Source of the DNA: Sitta carolinensis
Taxonomy: Eukaryota; Chordata; Aves; Passeriformes; Sittidae
Assembly (NCBI GenBank): GCA_032173965.1
Contig: CM063294.1
Location: forward strand, 6,122,452-6,186,451
DNA length: 64,000 nucleotides
Reading direction: 5' to 3'
Shown: piece by piece, positions 12,701-26,438 of the stretch
Numbering within the stretch: the first letter of the stretch is position 1
Layout of the letters: the number at the start of each line of letters is the position of its first letter
The notes under the pieces: model-generated
Databases searched by the model: none
What the model saw: the letters and a program-made list of their open reading frames with translations, nothing else
What the model was told of the DNA's origin: nothing
Made by a program: the position numbers and the translations under genes

Positions 12701-13571
12701 CATGCTCATTACTCGTCAGTGATCTGACACACCACTGACACACTGTCATGGCCCACTAAGCAGAAGATAGGGAGGGCGGGGGGCTTGCAGGAGGTCTTGT
12801 CTTTTTCTCCCAGAAAGGAAGTGGCAGAAAGAGGCAGGTTTTCATAAAACTCAGGCTTGTGTAAAACTACATTTGTTCAAAAGTGGAGTGATGCATGGGT
12901 TCAGGGCCCCTCGGGGAAATCATCATTACAGAGGTGGGATGTACACTGACATCTAAAAATAACACAGCTTTGGTGTCAGATGCAGCCCCTCTTTCTGAAA
13001 TCTGCCCCTGCTTTGACTTCAAGAGAAAACATTCAGATCCTCAAAGACCTCTCTCCTGAGCTAAAGAAAATCTCCATTATCATTTGGCAGCAAGAGATTT
13101 GACATTCTCTCTGCATGTTCCTGCTGCTGGAGGGCATGAACATTAGACCTGCAAGGAAAACACACATATGCTAGAAAGGCAGTAACACCGAGGGGAAAAG
13201 GTGTATTTTTAACAAATCTCCCATGACCTATTTTGATATATCAACGAAAATTTTTACTTAAAAGTTGGGGTGGAGGGGAAGGGGGCGGGGAGAAATGCCA
13301 ATCCAATCTCAAAATATTCCCTGCAAGGTATCCAACCTCATTTGTTGTTTCAAAAGATGACTGGGTGAGCATTAGAAGGCAGAAAGTATTATCAGGGCAA
13401 TGACCTCTCTGATGCTCTATAGATTCAAAACAAAGCAGCTTTATTGATATGATTTTAAAGAGCTCTCAGAGGCACAAAATGCAGTTGCTATAGGAATAAA
13501 TAGCAGATGTCCCTTTGAGAACAACAGATGGCATCCAAGGTGACTTATCTCCCAAACAGGTAAGTGCTCAC
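6750..13571. other. Non-coding interval
   Basis: Apart from a small repeat near 7.9 kb I see nothing here that I can call. Open frames such as 7575-7766 (+) and 9627-9830 (-) have no recognisable domain and overlap frames on the other strand. A short pyrimidine-rich GC-richer patch lies near 11.95-12.10 kb, and A/C-rich sequence near 12.49-12.52 kb. The base composition is that of intron or intergenic DNA. Confidence 0.55.
7889..7918. repeat. Three copies of a 10-bp tandem unit
   Basis: GTTTCTGAAT, GTTCCTGAAT and GTTTCTGAAG lie head to tail, with one or two differences between copies. It is a small tandem repeat of no evident function. Confidence 0.75.
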
Positions 13572-13647
13572 TTTCACTTATTTGTAAATAGCCATCATTT
13601 ATCCTGCTCTGTTCAGCGGGTCCCAGTGGTGTCACCTGCATCAATGG
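13572..13647 (-). other. Weak candidate exon (minus strand)
   Basis: The acceptor is very good on the minus strand: a long pyrimidine tract TTTTTGTCATTCGTTTCTTTCAG ends just before 13647. The 76-bp stretch is open from CCA and stops at a possible donor GAAA|GTGAGC, phase 0 to 1. The peptide begins PLMQVTPLGPAEQSRINDGY. On the other strand the same place has a strong CAG|GTAAGTGC donor consensus at 13559-13560, but the plus-strand frames upstream contain stops. If that site is used it is in a non-coding transcript. No family is recognised. Confidence 0.18.
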
Positions 13648-14016
13648 CTGAAAGAAACGAATGACAAAAATAAAATGCAAAAGTGCAAGTTTAACTTCTT
13701 TTGCCCCTCAGCATATCTGAGACCTGAAGTGCTACATAAAGAAATCTGTGAAAATAAAAAGTAATGGTACACTAGATAAAAATGATGCATTCCAGTTGAT
13801 CCTGAATACAGCATAGGGGAATCCTAATGTCCTTTCTTTCCTGCTGAGATTCTAGTATTAAAAAAAACGTACCTCACTAGAAGATCTGGCTAAAAATAAG
13901 TTTTGTAAGTAGCCTGGATATCAAGAATGAGCATTAACAGCTTAAGTGGAGATCACAGCTGCAAGTTGCTTATTAAAATGCTTTATCATTCATTAAATCC
14001 CAATGGCAGAATCAGA

Positions 14017-14046
14017 GGAGCTGGAAGGAGCTGGAAGGAGCTGGAA
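14017..14046. repeat. Three copies of a 10-bp tandem unit
   Basis: GGAGCTGGAA is repeated three times without change. The flanking AATCAGAGG and GACCTTCCAGG are vaguely reminiscent of CR1 tails but too short to assign. Confidence 0.85.
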
Positions 14047-14130
14047 GACCTTCCAGGCTGTTCTTAGAAAGTAGTTCACAATCAGCATTAGAGGCAACTC
14101 AATTAAAGTAAAATCATGTCTCAGCTACCA

Positions 14131-14181
14131 CAGGGAAAAAAAAAATTAAACCAAACCAAACCAAAACAAACAAAAAACAAC
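14131..14181. repeat. A-rich / (AAACC)n low-complexity tract
   Basis: A short A-run is followed by repeated AAACC and AAAAC-type units, with no C-poor or T-rich interruption. This simple repeat creates spurious open frames on the minus strand. Confidence 0.8.
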
Positions 14182-15146
14182 CAGACCTCCCTGGCAGACA
14201 TGTCCCAGACTGCTGCTTAGCTCCTGAGCAGGACTCCAGAGTGGTTTGACCTTTAGAAGTGCCCAAATCAGCACTGCAGTTTGGCTCAGCAGGGAGGGCC
14301 CTTGGCAAGCAGACCCCTCAGGTGTCCCACTGCTGGGACAGCTGGCCCTGCAGCATTGTCATGGGAAAACCTCAGAGGATGCTGAGGAGAAGCTGCTCCC
14401 TGACACCAGGCCAAGCACACTCGGCTGCTGGCTGGCATTTAGTCTGTACAACCAGAGTTTAAAGCTCCTCCCCACTCCTGCCAGGTCCTGCCTGCTCTGC
14501 AGAACTGCTCCTACCTGCACTATACTGTGCCTAATACATTTATTTCCAAAGCACTGAAGGTTCACACATTATGCTACTAAACTGCAACATTATTTTTCAC
14601 ACAACTCAGCAATTCTTCTGATGCAGATACAGCATTCCTCCTCTTCCTCAGCTTGGGTAAGACCCTGTTCCAGCCTAGGTCCCTTGTCTGTATTTTGGGT
14701 TTTTGAGGGTATTTCTAAACCAGTCTTTACAACTTCTCAAATAAGATGCACAATTTCTCAGAAATTCATTACCTCACGGAATTTTTAATCTTTAAAGATA
14801 ATGAATAACTACATTTTCGGCAAACAATGCTATTGAATGGTAGAGCAAAATATCACTTTCCTTATATCTATGGATTAAACTAGTGATCAGATTACAATGC
14901 TTGTTTTTTTCTATTGTCACATCTTCAGTCCTGAAAATGCAGACCAAACATTACCTCCCATAAGATTGTTCTGTAAAATCTTGAAAGAGCATCAGGAAAG
15001 AAAGGAGATGTAAAGGTTGTGACTATTTAGCTCAATTTTACAAATGAAAATAATTCCTTTGGCTGCAATTGCACACAACTTCAAATTGCTACTCCCACTT
15101 GTACAATTCTTAGAGGTTTTAAGTTGATGCAGTGGGATTTACATAC

Positions 15147-15212
15147 CATCCAATTATATCGAGCCTCTCTAGAAAGGCCATTTATACTTGATTTTGAATT
15201 CAGGTTGCACGT
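15147..15212 (-). other. Weak candidate exon (66 bp, minus strand)
   Basis: This candidate has the best pair of splice signals I found. The acceptor is a long pyrimidine tract (CCTGTTTCCTTTCTCATTC) ending TTCCAG before 15212, and the donor is GGATG|GTATGTAA after 15147. The 66-bp interval is a whole number of codons, and only one frame is open (peptide starts TCNLNSKSSINGLSREARYN). A second frame reads VQPEFKIKYKWPF and then hits a stop. No family is recognised. It could be a coding or non-coding exon, or a decoy. Confidence 0.22.
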
Positions 15213-15321
15213 CTGGAAGGAATGAGAAAGGAAACAGGTTTGATTTTGCCTGCTATTAAAGGATTTCCACAGAAATACACTATCACACTTCTGTCCCATG
15301 GGCACAGGGAAACCCTCAGAG

Positions 15322-15366
15322 ATCTAACCAAGAGGAAATGCTAAAATCTAACCAAGAGGAAATGCT
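15322..15366. repeat. Direct tandem duplication, 24-bp period
   Basis: The 21 bases from ATCTAACCAAGAGG to AAATGCT at 15322-15342 are repeated exactly at 15346-15366, with a 3-base AAA spacer. The identity suggests a recent slippage duplication. Confidence 0.92.
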
Positions 15367-15634
15367 CGGCAAATACACCAGGCAAAAAGGACTTAGTGTC
15401 ACTGAAACTTGCAGGAGCTAGAATGGGCCCACAAACAGATGCTTCTCCACTGTGAAACACAGTTAACATCACAAGAGAGTTCCCTCATCTTGGCCAAGTT
15501 TCATCTCCATGGCCACCATGCAAGATTGCTGCTTGTTGTCCTATTTCCAGTAAAATAAACCTAATCCCTTCTGAGGACTCCTCAGGAGTTTACTTCTCAG
15601 ATTATTGCAGCGTGGAAAGAAAAATCACCAATTA

Positions 15635-15658
15635 TTTTTTTTTTTTTTTTTTTTTTTT
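15635..15658. repeat. Poly(T) run, 24 bases
   Basis: Twenty-four consecutive T residues flanked by ATCACCAATTA and ACCAATCACAA. The motif ACCAAT on both sides (15628-15633 and 15659-15664) could be a 6-bp target duplication around an inserted poly(A) tail, or coincidence. Confidence 0.9.
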
Positions 15659-18600
15659 ACCAATCACAAAATTACAACGAAGAGTTAGTAGTGTTGAGGA
15701 CTTGATTTGAAGTAACACAAGACATCCTTCAGCAGATGAATATTGCCCTCACAACAATGCCCCAGCCAGCAGCAGAGCAGTAAAGATTTCAGAGTCATGC
15801 AGCCATCAGCAGTGCTACCACAGTGCTAAGGCACACTGCAAATTCAGGCTCCTCTCCTCTCTGCTTTTTGTACAACTTCTGAACAGGAAGGACTAGAAAA
15901 GCAGCCATGAACAAAAGAAGCAATGACAGAAAAGACTGGTGTTTCCTTAACAAATTGTTAAAGAGAACTGAAAAATGCTCATAGTTTACCAACATGAAGA
16001 TGTATTTTGGTGATAAGTTTCCATACTGCAGACAACATCTTCTACCCTTCCTCCCAAAATGTTATTCATTAAATATTAGCATTCAAATTCATCTGTCAAA
16101 ATGATTGTTGATGTAGTATAGAAAGCCTATATTATCATCTGCTCTGCAGTTTGCCTCAGAGCAATCTTGATTCAGATATTTACATAACCAAAGATTATGA
16201 CATCTTTTCAGCCCTTTTGATGTGTCTGTCAGCAATATGTCAATCAGATTAATTCTAGCTAGATTCTTTCCTGATACCCAAGAATAGCTGTGAGGCATGG
16301 AGCAGTCATTTTGCCAAGGAGAAAGTTTGTTTTCAAAAAAAAAACAACAAAGCCATGACAAATCATTTGAAACAGAAAACACATTTACACAAGAATGAAA
16401 AATGTGTGCATTATTATCCTTGAGGCCCAGGATGCAGTGGATTTGAAGGCAAGAAAAAGTACTGGTAAAAATATCTTTAAAAATATCTTAGAAGTACTAA
16501 AATATCTCCTATAGCTAGTATCAAATATTTTTTTATTGCTAGTCCTTGTAATATAGTGATAGATGCAAACTGGGGAAAACCACATGCTGAATGACATAGA
16601 ATTGGACAATATTCAGACACATCCTGCACAGCTCAACGCTTTCCAGATAGTGCTGAGGCTTGTCAAGGGTGATGGGTTACACAAATTTCCACAAACCTTA
16701 CCTCCATTTTGCCTAACACTCTCCTTCCACCACAGTAAGAAGAATGGAACAGAGCTTGATGAAAATTGTCTTCTGTTTTCAGCTGATTCAGGTGACAAAA
16801 TGGGAAAAACCACTTGTTCTTTGTTAACATTAAGGCTGTTTTGTGCAATTGTTGAGTAAGTGAAACAGAGCTAAGGTAACAGAGAGGAAAATTCTCTTAA
16901 AGGTCAATATCCAAGCACAGAATTAATTGATGCAGAGTAATTCTCTGCCAAGACCTTACAGCCCAAAATATAAAAAGTTTTAGAGAGAATATGTTTGTAT
17001 ATAAATTGGTGCTGGAGGAGAGGAAAGATTGAGTAAGTAAGAAGGACGGAATAAAGGACCAGATAGAGAAGAAATGCAGTAAAACAAGGATTGGCATCTT
17101 ACGTATTAGAAAGAGGAAATATGGACAATCAAAAAGCAATGCAGCAGATGAACAAAAGGCTAGATCCAAATCCCAGACTAAGGCTCTGGAAGAGACCAAA
17201 TGAAAAACCAAATAACTCATGAGAATTTCTCCAAGCCTTTCACTCACCTCTTGCTGTTGATGGGTGAGCAAATTGGGTGCTCTTCACTATCTACAGCTGG
17301 ATATCACAGACTAGTAGCGAAAGTGAATGTGACTTACAAACATTCTCACAGCTGAGCTTTACAATCCCAAAGATTTTACATTTTCCAGATTGTTTTGCAA
17401 AACTTCACGTTTTTTCAGAGAATGTGTTCTGTTTGTCTAACATCTCTCAGTGCCAGGAGGAAGTTACTGAGCAATGATGTATTGGATATGGGACATCTGC
17501 TGACCTTATTTGCTTGTCCATTGATAAATGTATCATAGAGATAAAACTCATGGTCTCTACAAAGGCCCAAGTTAAATATCTTCTCAAGCATTCTTGCCCT
17601 CAGAATAAAGCAACTGCTGTCATTTCCAATCAGCTGTTGGCTCAACTGTCAGATTTAAATCCTCCTCTGTAATTTTAAAGCTTTTTTCTCCAGTGTACAG
17701 CACCTGACATTATATGAATCATAGAGCTGAAAGACAAAGGTATCTGACTTATATTAAATGCTGTCACTCAGCTGGGGCTGAGTGGATGCCAACTGGTCAA
17801 ATTCTCCAAAATCTTTGAACAGATGCTGTGGCTATTCCAGTTTTATTTCAATTTCACACTCTTCCTATCTATGCTGACAGCTGGTTTTGACAGTCTGCTC
17901 TCTTCTTCTCAGCTCTCATGTCAATCTCAGACACATAATAGCTGGATTAGAGCTTAAACAATAGTGATTAGATCAGGTGGAAGAGGAAGCATGATGGCAA
18001 TAAAAATAAGATACTTCAGTAACCCTTCAAATTCTAGCCACTTCAGTTGAAAGCAAATTTACAGGGACTCATCCAACAAGCCTAAAATTATTCAGAAGAG
18101 AAGAGTAGGAATTTTTTCAAAGCTTGGGGATATCTTGTTGGTTTTGTGAGGTTTTGTAAAATCGCATTAATATTAATTTCCATGAAAGAGTTTCACTGAA
18201 CAATTCTATCTTCACAGTCTCAGTATTTAGAAGGGTCAACAGTTTATGGTTACATCACCCTATCCTTGGCAGTTCTCTGTGAAAAGGCCCTGCACCCTGC
18301 AAGTCATTTGATGCAATTTAGCCCTCATTAAAATAATGAAGGGCCTTGCCTTTGTAAATCATTTTAACATAGGTTAAATATCAAATAAATAATCAGAAGA
18401 AAGAGTTGTGGATCAGACCCCATCACATTTAAGCATGCCAAGGAGTGCTGTATGCTGTCAACAGTAAAACCCAGTCCTATGTAAACACTGCTCTCCTCCA
18501 TTGTGGGGACAGGGGTAGTACTGGAAATGCATTTTTGCCATCTGTTAAATAATTCACACAAACAAGAACTGGAGATGTATTTTTTTCCCAGAAATGCTGG

Positions 18601-18890
18601 CTGTATATTTAAAAAGGTAGCCTCTACAATCCTCACATCCATAATTAAGTTTGTGGGTAGACTGAAGAAAAGAATTCCATTTGCAGAAAAGCTCAACAGA
18701 TGGTATTGTGTATTAAAGTAGAAGCATGTGAAAACTATTTGAACAAATGGCAGATGTGTCTGTCAGCCTTCTCCTGTGCCATTAAAGATTGGCATTTAAG
18801 TTAGTATTCAGCCTACCAGAATTTCACAAAAGTTCTCTGAAGCTTGTGTTGGCTAAGGATCTTTGCAGGCCCAGAGATAACCAGCCAGGG

Positions 18891-18910
18891 AAAAAAAAAA
18901 AAATAAAAAA
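18891..18910. repeat. Poly(A) tract, interrupted once
   Basis: A run of 13 A residues, one T, then six or seven more A residues. It is a simple homopolymer tract. Confidence 0.9.
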
Positions 18911-21900
18911 ATGTGGGACTTACACAGCATATAGGTTGGTCTCCTTATCCATTCCCACTCTCAGCTTCTTACCAAAGCCCCTCTTTGAGTGCACAGAAGA
19001 AACTGCATTTAGCTCAACTTCAGGCAACTCTGAATGGCTGACCATTCTGGCAGTATTTTGGGTTTTGCTCCTGTAAGGCTGAATGAACTGCCTGGTTTAA
19101 CCTGCAAGGGGTAACACTGCTTCAAGATACACTGTCTTCTACCTGGACTCTTCTGCAGAGCCTTTTCTTAATTAGAGCTCATGAAAATAATCAATGGAGA
19201 GATAGGGCAGTAAGAAAGAGCAATCTGTTAAAGGTTCCCAAGAGGATTTTGTAGGGGGCTGCATTCTACTACACCACATGTAGGTTTTCTCAGATGGTAA
19301 TGATTATTTTTTTTAAACTTACATTCTTTTTGCACAATGAACTAGGTTATATCACAGTCTGTGTAATCTGGGACCACTGCAAGTTCATGCCTCTGAATAC
19401 ATACATTTCATATGCTTTCATACTTTCTCCTAAGTACTTACACCTGCTACTACTGAAGTGAGGCAGGAGGTTTCCCATTCATATAATAAAATTAGAGGTG
19501 CCTGGTCACAGAATCGGGAAGAATAAAAAATTTTGTTCAGTTACAAGAAAAAAAATTGCTTAAATACACATGATATAAAAGACAATCTGTTTTACTTTGA
19601 AGAGCTTAGATAATTTTATTTTTAGTAATACCTTTGAAAGACTCAAATCCTCTCCAAGCAGCAATTGCCCAAAGCAATGAAACACATCAATATTTTCATG
19701 ATAAAAAAATCCATAGTTAGCTGTTATGGAAGCTTATTCTTAATTTAGGCTTATCTTAGACTTTTGTTTACCCAGAACACATGAGCTCTCTTCCCCAGGG
19801 AAGAACAGAGAGCCTGCTAGCTAGTTCTGATTAGCAAGGGATCAAAGCCTGTCTCACACTCAAACATTTAGGAACTGCCTGGTCCCAGTTCCGCCTGGCC
19901 TGAAATCCAGGCTCCAATTCTACACTGTCCCAGAGACTCTTTCAAGAGTCACTTCCATTCTAATGAGTTCTCCTAATAAGAGAAACCTTCCCTCACTGAA
20001 AATGAGAAAGGGCCCTTAGACCCAACACGTGTTCAAAATGCTTTCCCCTCATTCATGCTGGTTTTAAGAATCTTGATCCGAATTCAGTGTCAAAGAGCCT
20101 TGAGACAGAATAACCACCATCACATCAGCTGCTTAAACCCAAGGAATCCCTTTCTAAATATCAGGATGTTCAAGAACCATCCAGGCCAACAGGGAGAGGC
20201 TGCTGCACTGCCAGGGACAGGAGCCACAGCTCCAAGCAACACAAATGCAGGTGAAAGGCAACTGCAGCCCATGGAGCACCCAGAGAATAAAACAGACACA
20301 CAATTGTCCTCCCTTCACCCCCAGACCTGGTGTATTTTGGGAGTATACAGGTACACTGACTGCTCTTTGTGTAACCCTCTGCAAAAGTAAATCCCTTTAT
20401 CAAAGAAAGTGTGGATGAATGGATTCCTCAACTTCACAGAGTTTAAGCAGAGAGCAGAGTTTAACTTCTCACTGATAATATGTCCTGCATTCTTCTGAAC
20501 TATTGGCAGACAATTGCTGCAAATTTCTCTACTTTACTGCATCTTCCCACTTTCATGTACTCATTGGACATTAAATTCTAAACTTGAAGAACTCATTTCT
20601 TTAATGCAGCTTTTTCTCTTTAATTTCACATACAATACTTCTTTTCTGCTATGAACTCCAGCTACTTTAGGGAAAAGTGTTTAAGCCTGTAGCTAAGTCG
20701 GGTGTCCTTCTAAAGAGTTAATTCTGCACGGATTCCTGCTTTCTCAGCAGGTTGCAAAGGAAATGGATGCACAAATGTGCCTGTAAATATAGATTAAAAC
20801 ATTGACATCACATCCTTATCTTAAAATGGAGTATATGGAGTTTGCAATTTTGCTTGTATTGCATAGACTGTATCACTGAAGAAGAGAAACCCTTTTGTTG
20901 CTTTTATAGCTTTAGTTAGTCACAAAGCTAATAACGAGTGCACCAATCCAAAGATCACACAGAGCAAAATTAGTTTGCATTGACTTAAAAGAGTTTGGAT
21001 TGTGTACACTAAAGCAAGTCTGTAAGTGAACACACAGGATCAATTCACAGCTCCAAATGAAGACCCAAAACTAACCAGGAATACGGCAATTTCAGAAATA
21101 AACTACAGTACTTTCAGGTCTGCTGTTGTGCTTTGGGGGTTGGTTTTGTTTGTTTTTAGACAGAGCAGACAAAATGCCAGACAATACACTGAGAACACCT
21201 TCAGCTTCACCACGTTCCTGCAGCTCCAGCACTGCTCACAGCAGCACTGCTGTGCTCTGAATAGACTGGTACAAGAGACGGTACAACATTAACTGCTGTT
21301 ACTGAGATAATTGTTCAAGTGCAGAAAGTAAGTAATTTCAAACATATAAAAAAATATAAAATTTGGAGAATTTTATAGTCTCAAAACAATTCCTTTTTGT
21401 AATTGACCTTAAAACTTTTTGCTTTATCCTGGATGATATCAGGGCTTAAAGATCAAATTATACAAGAATGAAATATTGATTGCTAACTAAGAGCAAGGGA
21501 AGTATTTTCAGGAATGCACATGGCATGGCTGGTAAAAGTTATTAAACCTTCCTGTTTGTCTCTGTTTATATTTTGAATTTTTTTCTTAGAAAACATGGCC
21601 TAACTTGGTAGTATCTATGCTAAAAAAGCCACATCAGGGCAGAGTATAAATTCTATCTTAAAAATGGTTATCTTCTTTGTCTGAACTACACCTGTCCCTT
21701 TCTCCCTGAAGATGAAGTGCTGAGTGACACTAAAACAGTGCAAATACAGCACAGACAGAGCTGTTCCTATCCAAAGAATTAAAAGGGCAGCTGAGAATTA
21801 AATACTTTTCCCACCAAATCAAATCATCAAATCAGTTCTGTACTTGTGGTGATCACTGACAGGTTTGTGTTACAAGGGACAGCCCTAAATAGAGTTGATA

Positions 21901-22919
21901 GGAACACCAGCAGAAAAAGAGCCTCTGACAAACAGTGCAAGGCCAACACTGTCTGCACTGCCACTGCTTGGGTGGGCTGGAGGATGTTTTGGAAGGAGAT
22001 TACAGTCCTAATTGTTATCAATCTCCTTCCTTTCATTCGTGTTAAACTCACTCCAACAAAAGAATCCAACAAACAAAAAATCTTTTTGCCTCTTACTCAT
22101 CAAAATCCCAAGCAGGCTGTTCAAGTGAATTTTTTTTTTTTAAATATTTACATTCCCATTTCTAAAACACATTACAAGAGTGAAGAACCCATGCCTCTAA
22201 CTCTTTTAGAAGAATGAAGTCCTATCCAACTATTTGTGATGTGACTTATCTGCTCAAACAGAACTTAAATTGTTATCATCTCTCTACCTGTGCAACCTGC
22301 CACGGTGATATACTGCATGCACACAGACAAAGTTTGGTTTTGATGCTGTTTTTTATACTAAACCCCACATTACACTAGTTACTGATCCAGTGAAAAGCAT
22401 GATTGATTTCCTACTTGCTTTTGCCATTAAAGAGAGAGAGTCCCAGCAAATGGCTCTCTTTGTAAGGTGTCCCACTACATGAAAATCAGTGCCTACCCCT
22501 TAATTACTGACAGATGGCTAAACTCTTAACTTCAAGCTATTAGACAAGTAGGATAAATGCACCAGAGAGTTCACATGGATTAGATACAAACTTTACAGAC
22601 CTTCTGATAAAACTAAAACTTAAGAGGAAACATTTTTGAGTGACTTAATTCTTATCTTCCTATTCTTGAATCTCCTGTATTTAATCAGCCCTTGACACAC
22701 AGTTTTAAGACTTTCTGGTACATGACATAACATCAATCAGGCTGCTTTAGCTGTTTTCATCTTGTGACACCATATCCCTCTTCAGATTGTCTGCATGGAT
22801 GTAGACTGAAAACAGAAGTCTGACACTGAGAAAAACTGTTTTCAGTAAAACAGATTTTATTGATGATGTGAACTGAACTCAGTTCATATCCAAGATCTAC
22901 CTGACTACTTGAGGAGGTT

Positions 22920-22938
22920 AAAAAAAAAAAAAGAAAAA
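22920..22938. repeat. Poly(A) tract
   Basis: Thirteen A residues, one G, then five A residues. No linked retroposed sequence is visible. Confidence 0.85.
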
Positions 22939-25900
22939 CAATGAGATATTTCAACAAAAATAGAATCATGCAATTACATTTTTATATGGTCATTACATTC
23001 ATGTTCTACTAAACCTCAAGTCAAAGTGTCACATCAGAATTTACTGTCCCTTACCTCTTTTACCTGTCAACAGAAGAATATCTTAAAGCCACCACAAAGC
23101 AGCAAACAATCAAAGACAGACCTAGTCTCATGCAGCTAAACATAAGAAACACAGAGTGAAGCTTAGAGCTGATGCACTTGACAGAACTAGATTATTTTGC
23201 TCTAGTTTTTCACTAGAATATGAATTCCTTTCACACAGCAAAATAATGGTGTTGTATGGCATCTTTCGAATAGCTTTTGATTATTTTAATAAAGCCTTCT
23301 CAAGACTTGCAGACCTGCTTCCTGTCTCCCTTCATAAAAGGTGTTATTCTGCCAGGTGGTTTATCCCTCAAGTTTTAATTATCTCTTTACTTAATGAGTA
23401 CAGTAGCTGATCTAGATTTATTGCAGTAGCTAGAAGCTTGTGTGAATAAAATATCAGTTCTGTTTGTGATGTGGCAGTTATCTTTGTTTGCAGACTCTTC
23501 TAATTACTTCCAGGTCATTAAGCCCATCTCCAGCAGATATTTTACTGTCATTAGAAAAAGTGTTATAATGACACTAAAAAAGTCAATGAGTACAGGGAAA
23601 AAAAAAAGTCAGAAAAGGTCAAAATAAAGCTCTAACCTGTTAATTCAAATCTGGATTACAGACACAGAAATCATGCAGATAACTCAGCACATATCCTGTG
23701 AGACACCATAACAATCAATAGGTTACACTGGGCATGTGTCAGGGCAGAATTTTAGCTTACAAGATATCACATTAAGTCATTTGTTTTATACCGAGGTTAA
23801 ATTCTAAGAATAGGTTAAGTTTCTCATTAGTTTAAACATTGACTTCCCAATACACCACATGTGGAGAAAAAGATATATACACTCAAAAATACATATTCAT
23901 ATACATACAGATCTGTGTCAGAATTGGCAGTGAATCAATTAGCAAAGCTGCCTCTAGTTGACCAATGGCAGCACTGGACCAGGTATAGTTTTTTTTCCAT
24001 TTCATTCCTGAACACTTTTTTAGAGGCAGAAATCCAAACACATGAATTTGCCATGTCTTCTCCTGTCTCTTCCAGAGACACCATTTGCAGAGCAGAAACC
24101 CTGGCTCCAATTGCTTGATCCCTTGTTCACTGAAAGATTCCCTCCATTACCAACATTTTCTTGTACCAATCCATCCACTCCCCATCTTTTCTTTAGCTGT
24201 TTGTGATGTATTTTAAAAGGTATAGCCATGGGGATTTCAGCAATAATTAGATTCTGCCACTTCAGCTATCCAGTCAATGGCTGTGATTGTAATTCCAAAG
24301 GAAGATTTCCAAATGCCATCCAAGAGAACATCTAAACATCTAAAAAAAAATGCAGTTTAACGTAAACATTCAACTGACCACCTAGGCTGACAGTCCTAAT
24401 TGTTCACAAGTGGACAAAACTATGCATTAAAATGTCTTTTGGCATTTTCCTAACTCAAAGGAGGATGCAGCTTCAATAATCATATTTGTATTTGCAAGCT
24501 AATTGCCTCTCTTTCCTTTTCTTTCAAAATTTGTTCCTACAATTTAAAATCCTGCCAAGACACTGTTGGAGAAATACTTCTGTCCTTAAAACCAAAAAAG
24601 ATTATTCACTGTTTACAAAAAATGAACGACAGAGCTTCACATTCCTTTTGGATTTTCAAGAGGTTTCTGACCTCGCTGGCTAAGTGCATGGCATCCCTTT
24701 TCATTCCCTATTAGCTGGGTATGTGTAGGAATAGTCTGTAAGGGTGGGAAAAAAAGAGTTAACAGACATAGCTTGCAGCTTTGGAGTTAGAGTTAAGTAA
24801 GGAGAACTGAAATAAGGAAAACTTAACGAGAAATATCTAACAGAAATTGTACCTGCATATTATGCCTGATCTCACAATTATCAAAAGTCATGGCTCAAAG
24901 AGGGTACCAGAGGGAAAAGTTTCCTGCCAGAGTTTGCTTTTCATCTCTAATTTTCCTTTCAGCCCCTCTCTATTAGGCAGGAGTCACCTTAAGCTCAAAA
25001 CCATACTTTTTTATCTTTTGATCAAAAAAAACTTTCCCAGTAATAAATAAGAATCCCAGGCTGTATAGGTATGGTCATCATTTATTCCACTTGGCTTGTT
25101 TTCCAAGGTATGTTTGTGCATATCTGGTCTTTTATTCTTGTAGATTTGGCAGAAAATCATCATGGTAGCATAGATTTGCCCTTTCTCTTGCATAGTTCCC
25201 ATTCTGTTTAAGTATGTCTCGACTTTGAGCACTGGTTCCTCTCTCTCATTCCTTGGATTTTAGCTCCCTAAAATGAATGATGGCGGGTACCAGAAACCAA
25301 ACAAAAACCCCACCCAACCAACCAGAACAACACAACTACACACAAAAACCAGAATCACCAAGTATCAGATTTCAGAGAACAGAGGATGTCATAGTTCCCT
25401 ACAGTAAACATACTGGGTCAGCATGCAAATTGTAACAGCAAAATGAGTGCTATGATAATTTCTGAATCAGCCCTCTCACTTCATAACTCAAGTGATCATC
25501 TAAGGATCACTAATACTTGTGAAGCTATGGGAAATATTGTATATAATTGGTCCATTGTGCTAGACAAGGTTTCACAGGCTGTCAGGTGAGCCAGAGGCTG
25601 GGAAATGCAGAAGGAAGTGCACTGTGGGGTGACTGTCACACTGTTCAAGTCACTGCTTTAAGGAACTTCATGTCAGTATGGCACACCATATATTTCACTC
25701 AGTCTTTTCCTCATGGGGTTTAAAGGGGGATACAGATGCACTGCCTGCTCCTCAAAAGCAGCAGCAGCAGTCTGAGCTTTGCTCTTTCTTTTCCTCTCCA
25801 GTCCCCAGGGCCTCAGGCAGCCCAGGGCTCCAGAGCCCTGACAGACCCTGTGCAGTTAAAAATCCACTGGCAGCCACTTAAGTTCTTTCTCAAACTTGAC

Positions 25901-26438
25901 CCTAGAGCTTCAGATTTAACTCCCAATGCTTGGAATCTGAGCAGATTGTATTCCTGGAGACACTTCCTTAGACCTACTTTTCAGTACTTCAAACAGGAAC
26001 TGCCCAACAACCTTTTCAGTTTTGCCTTTACTACTGCAGGTCGCTAGAAAAGAAGAAACAGTCTCATCATTAGATATTTTAGTGTCACAGTAAAACCAAA
26101 ATGATTCATAATCACCTAGGACTACACTGGTCTTTTCTTTGGCCCAGATACTGAAAGACCTGATTTTTTAGAGATGGGAAGGATACTAAAAGTGCATCCT
26201 TCAGCTTGGAATGTTTAAATCAATTTAGTTGTATTTTTGTATGCTGTATGTGTCCAGTCACTTGCAGGCAGCAATGGCTATAAATCAAACGGCATCACAT
26301 CCAATTGCACCCCAAAGTAATAATTTAAAGGATGGATACCACAGACATTTAGAATCATCTTAGTGACATTGTAAAATGTAACATTTCCATGTCCTAATGA
26401 GACATGACCTAGCAGAGAGTGAAGGAAGTCTCTCTCAC

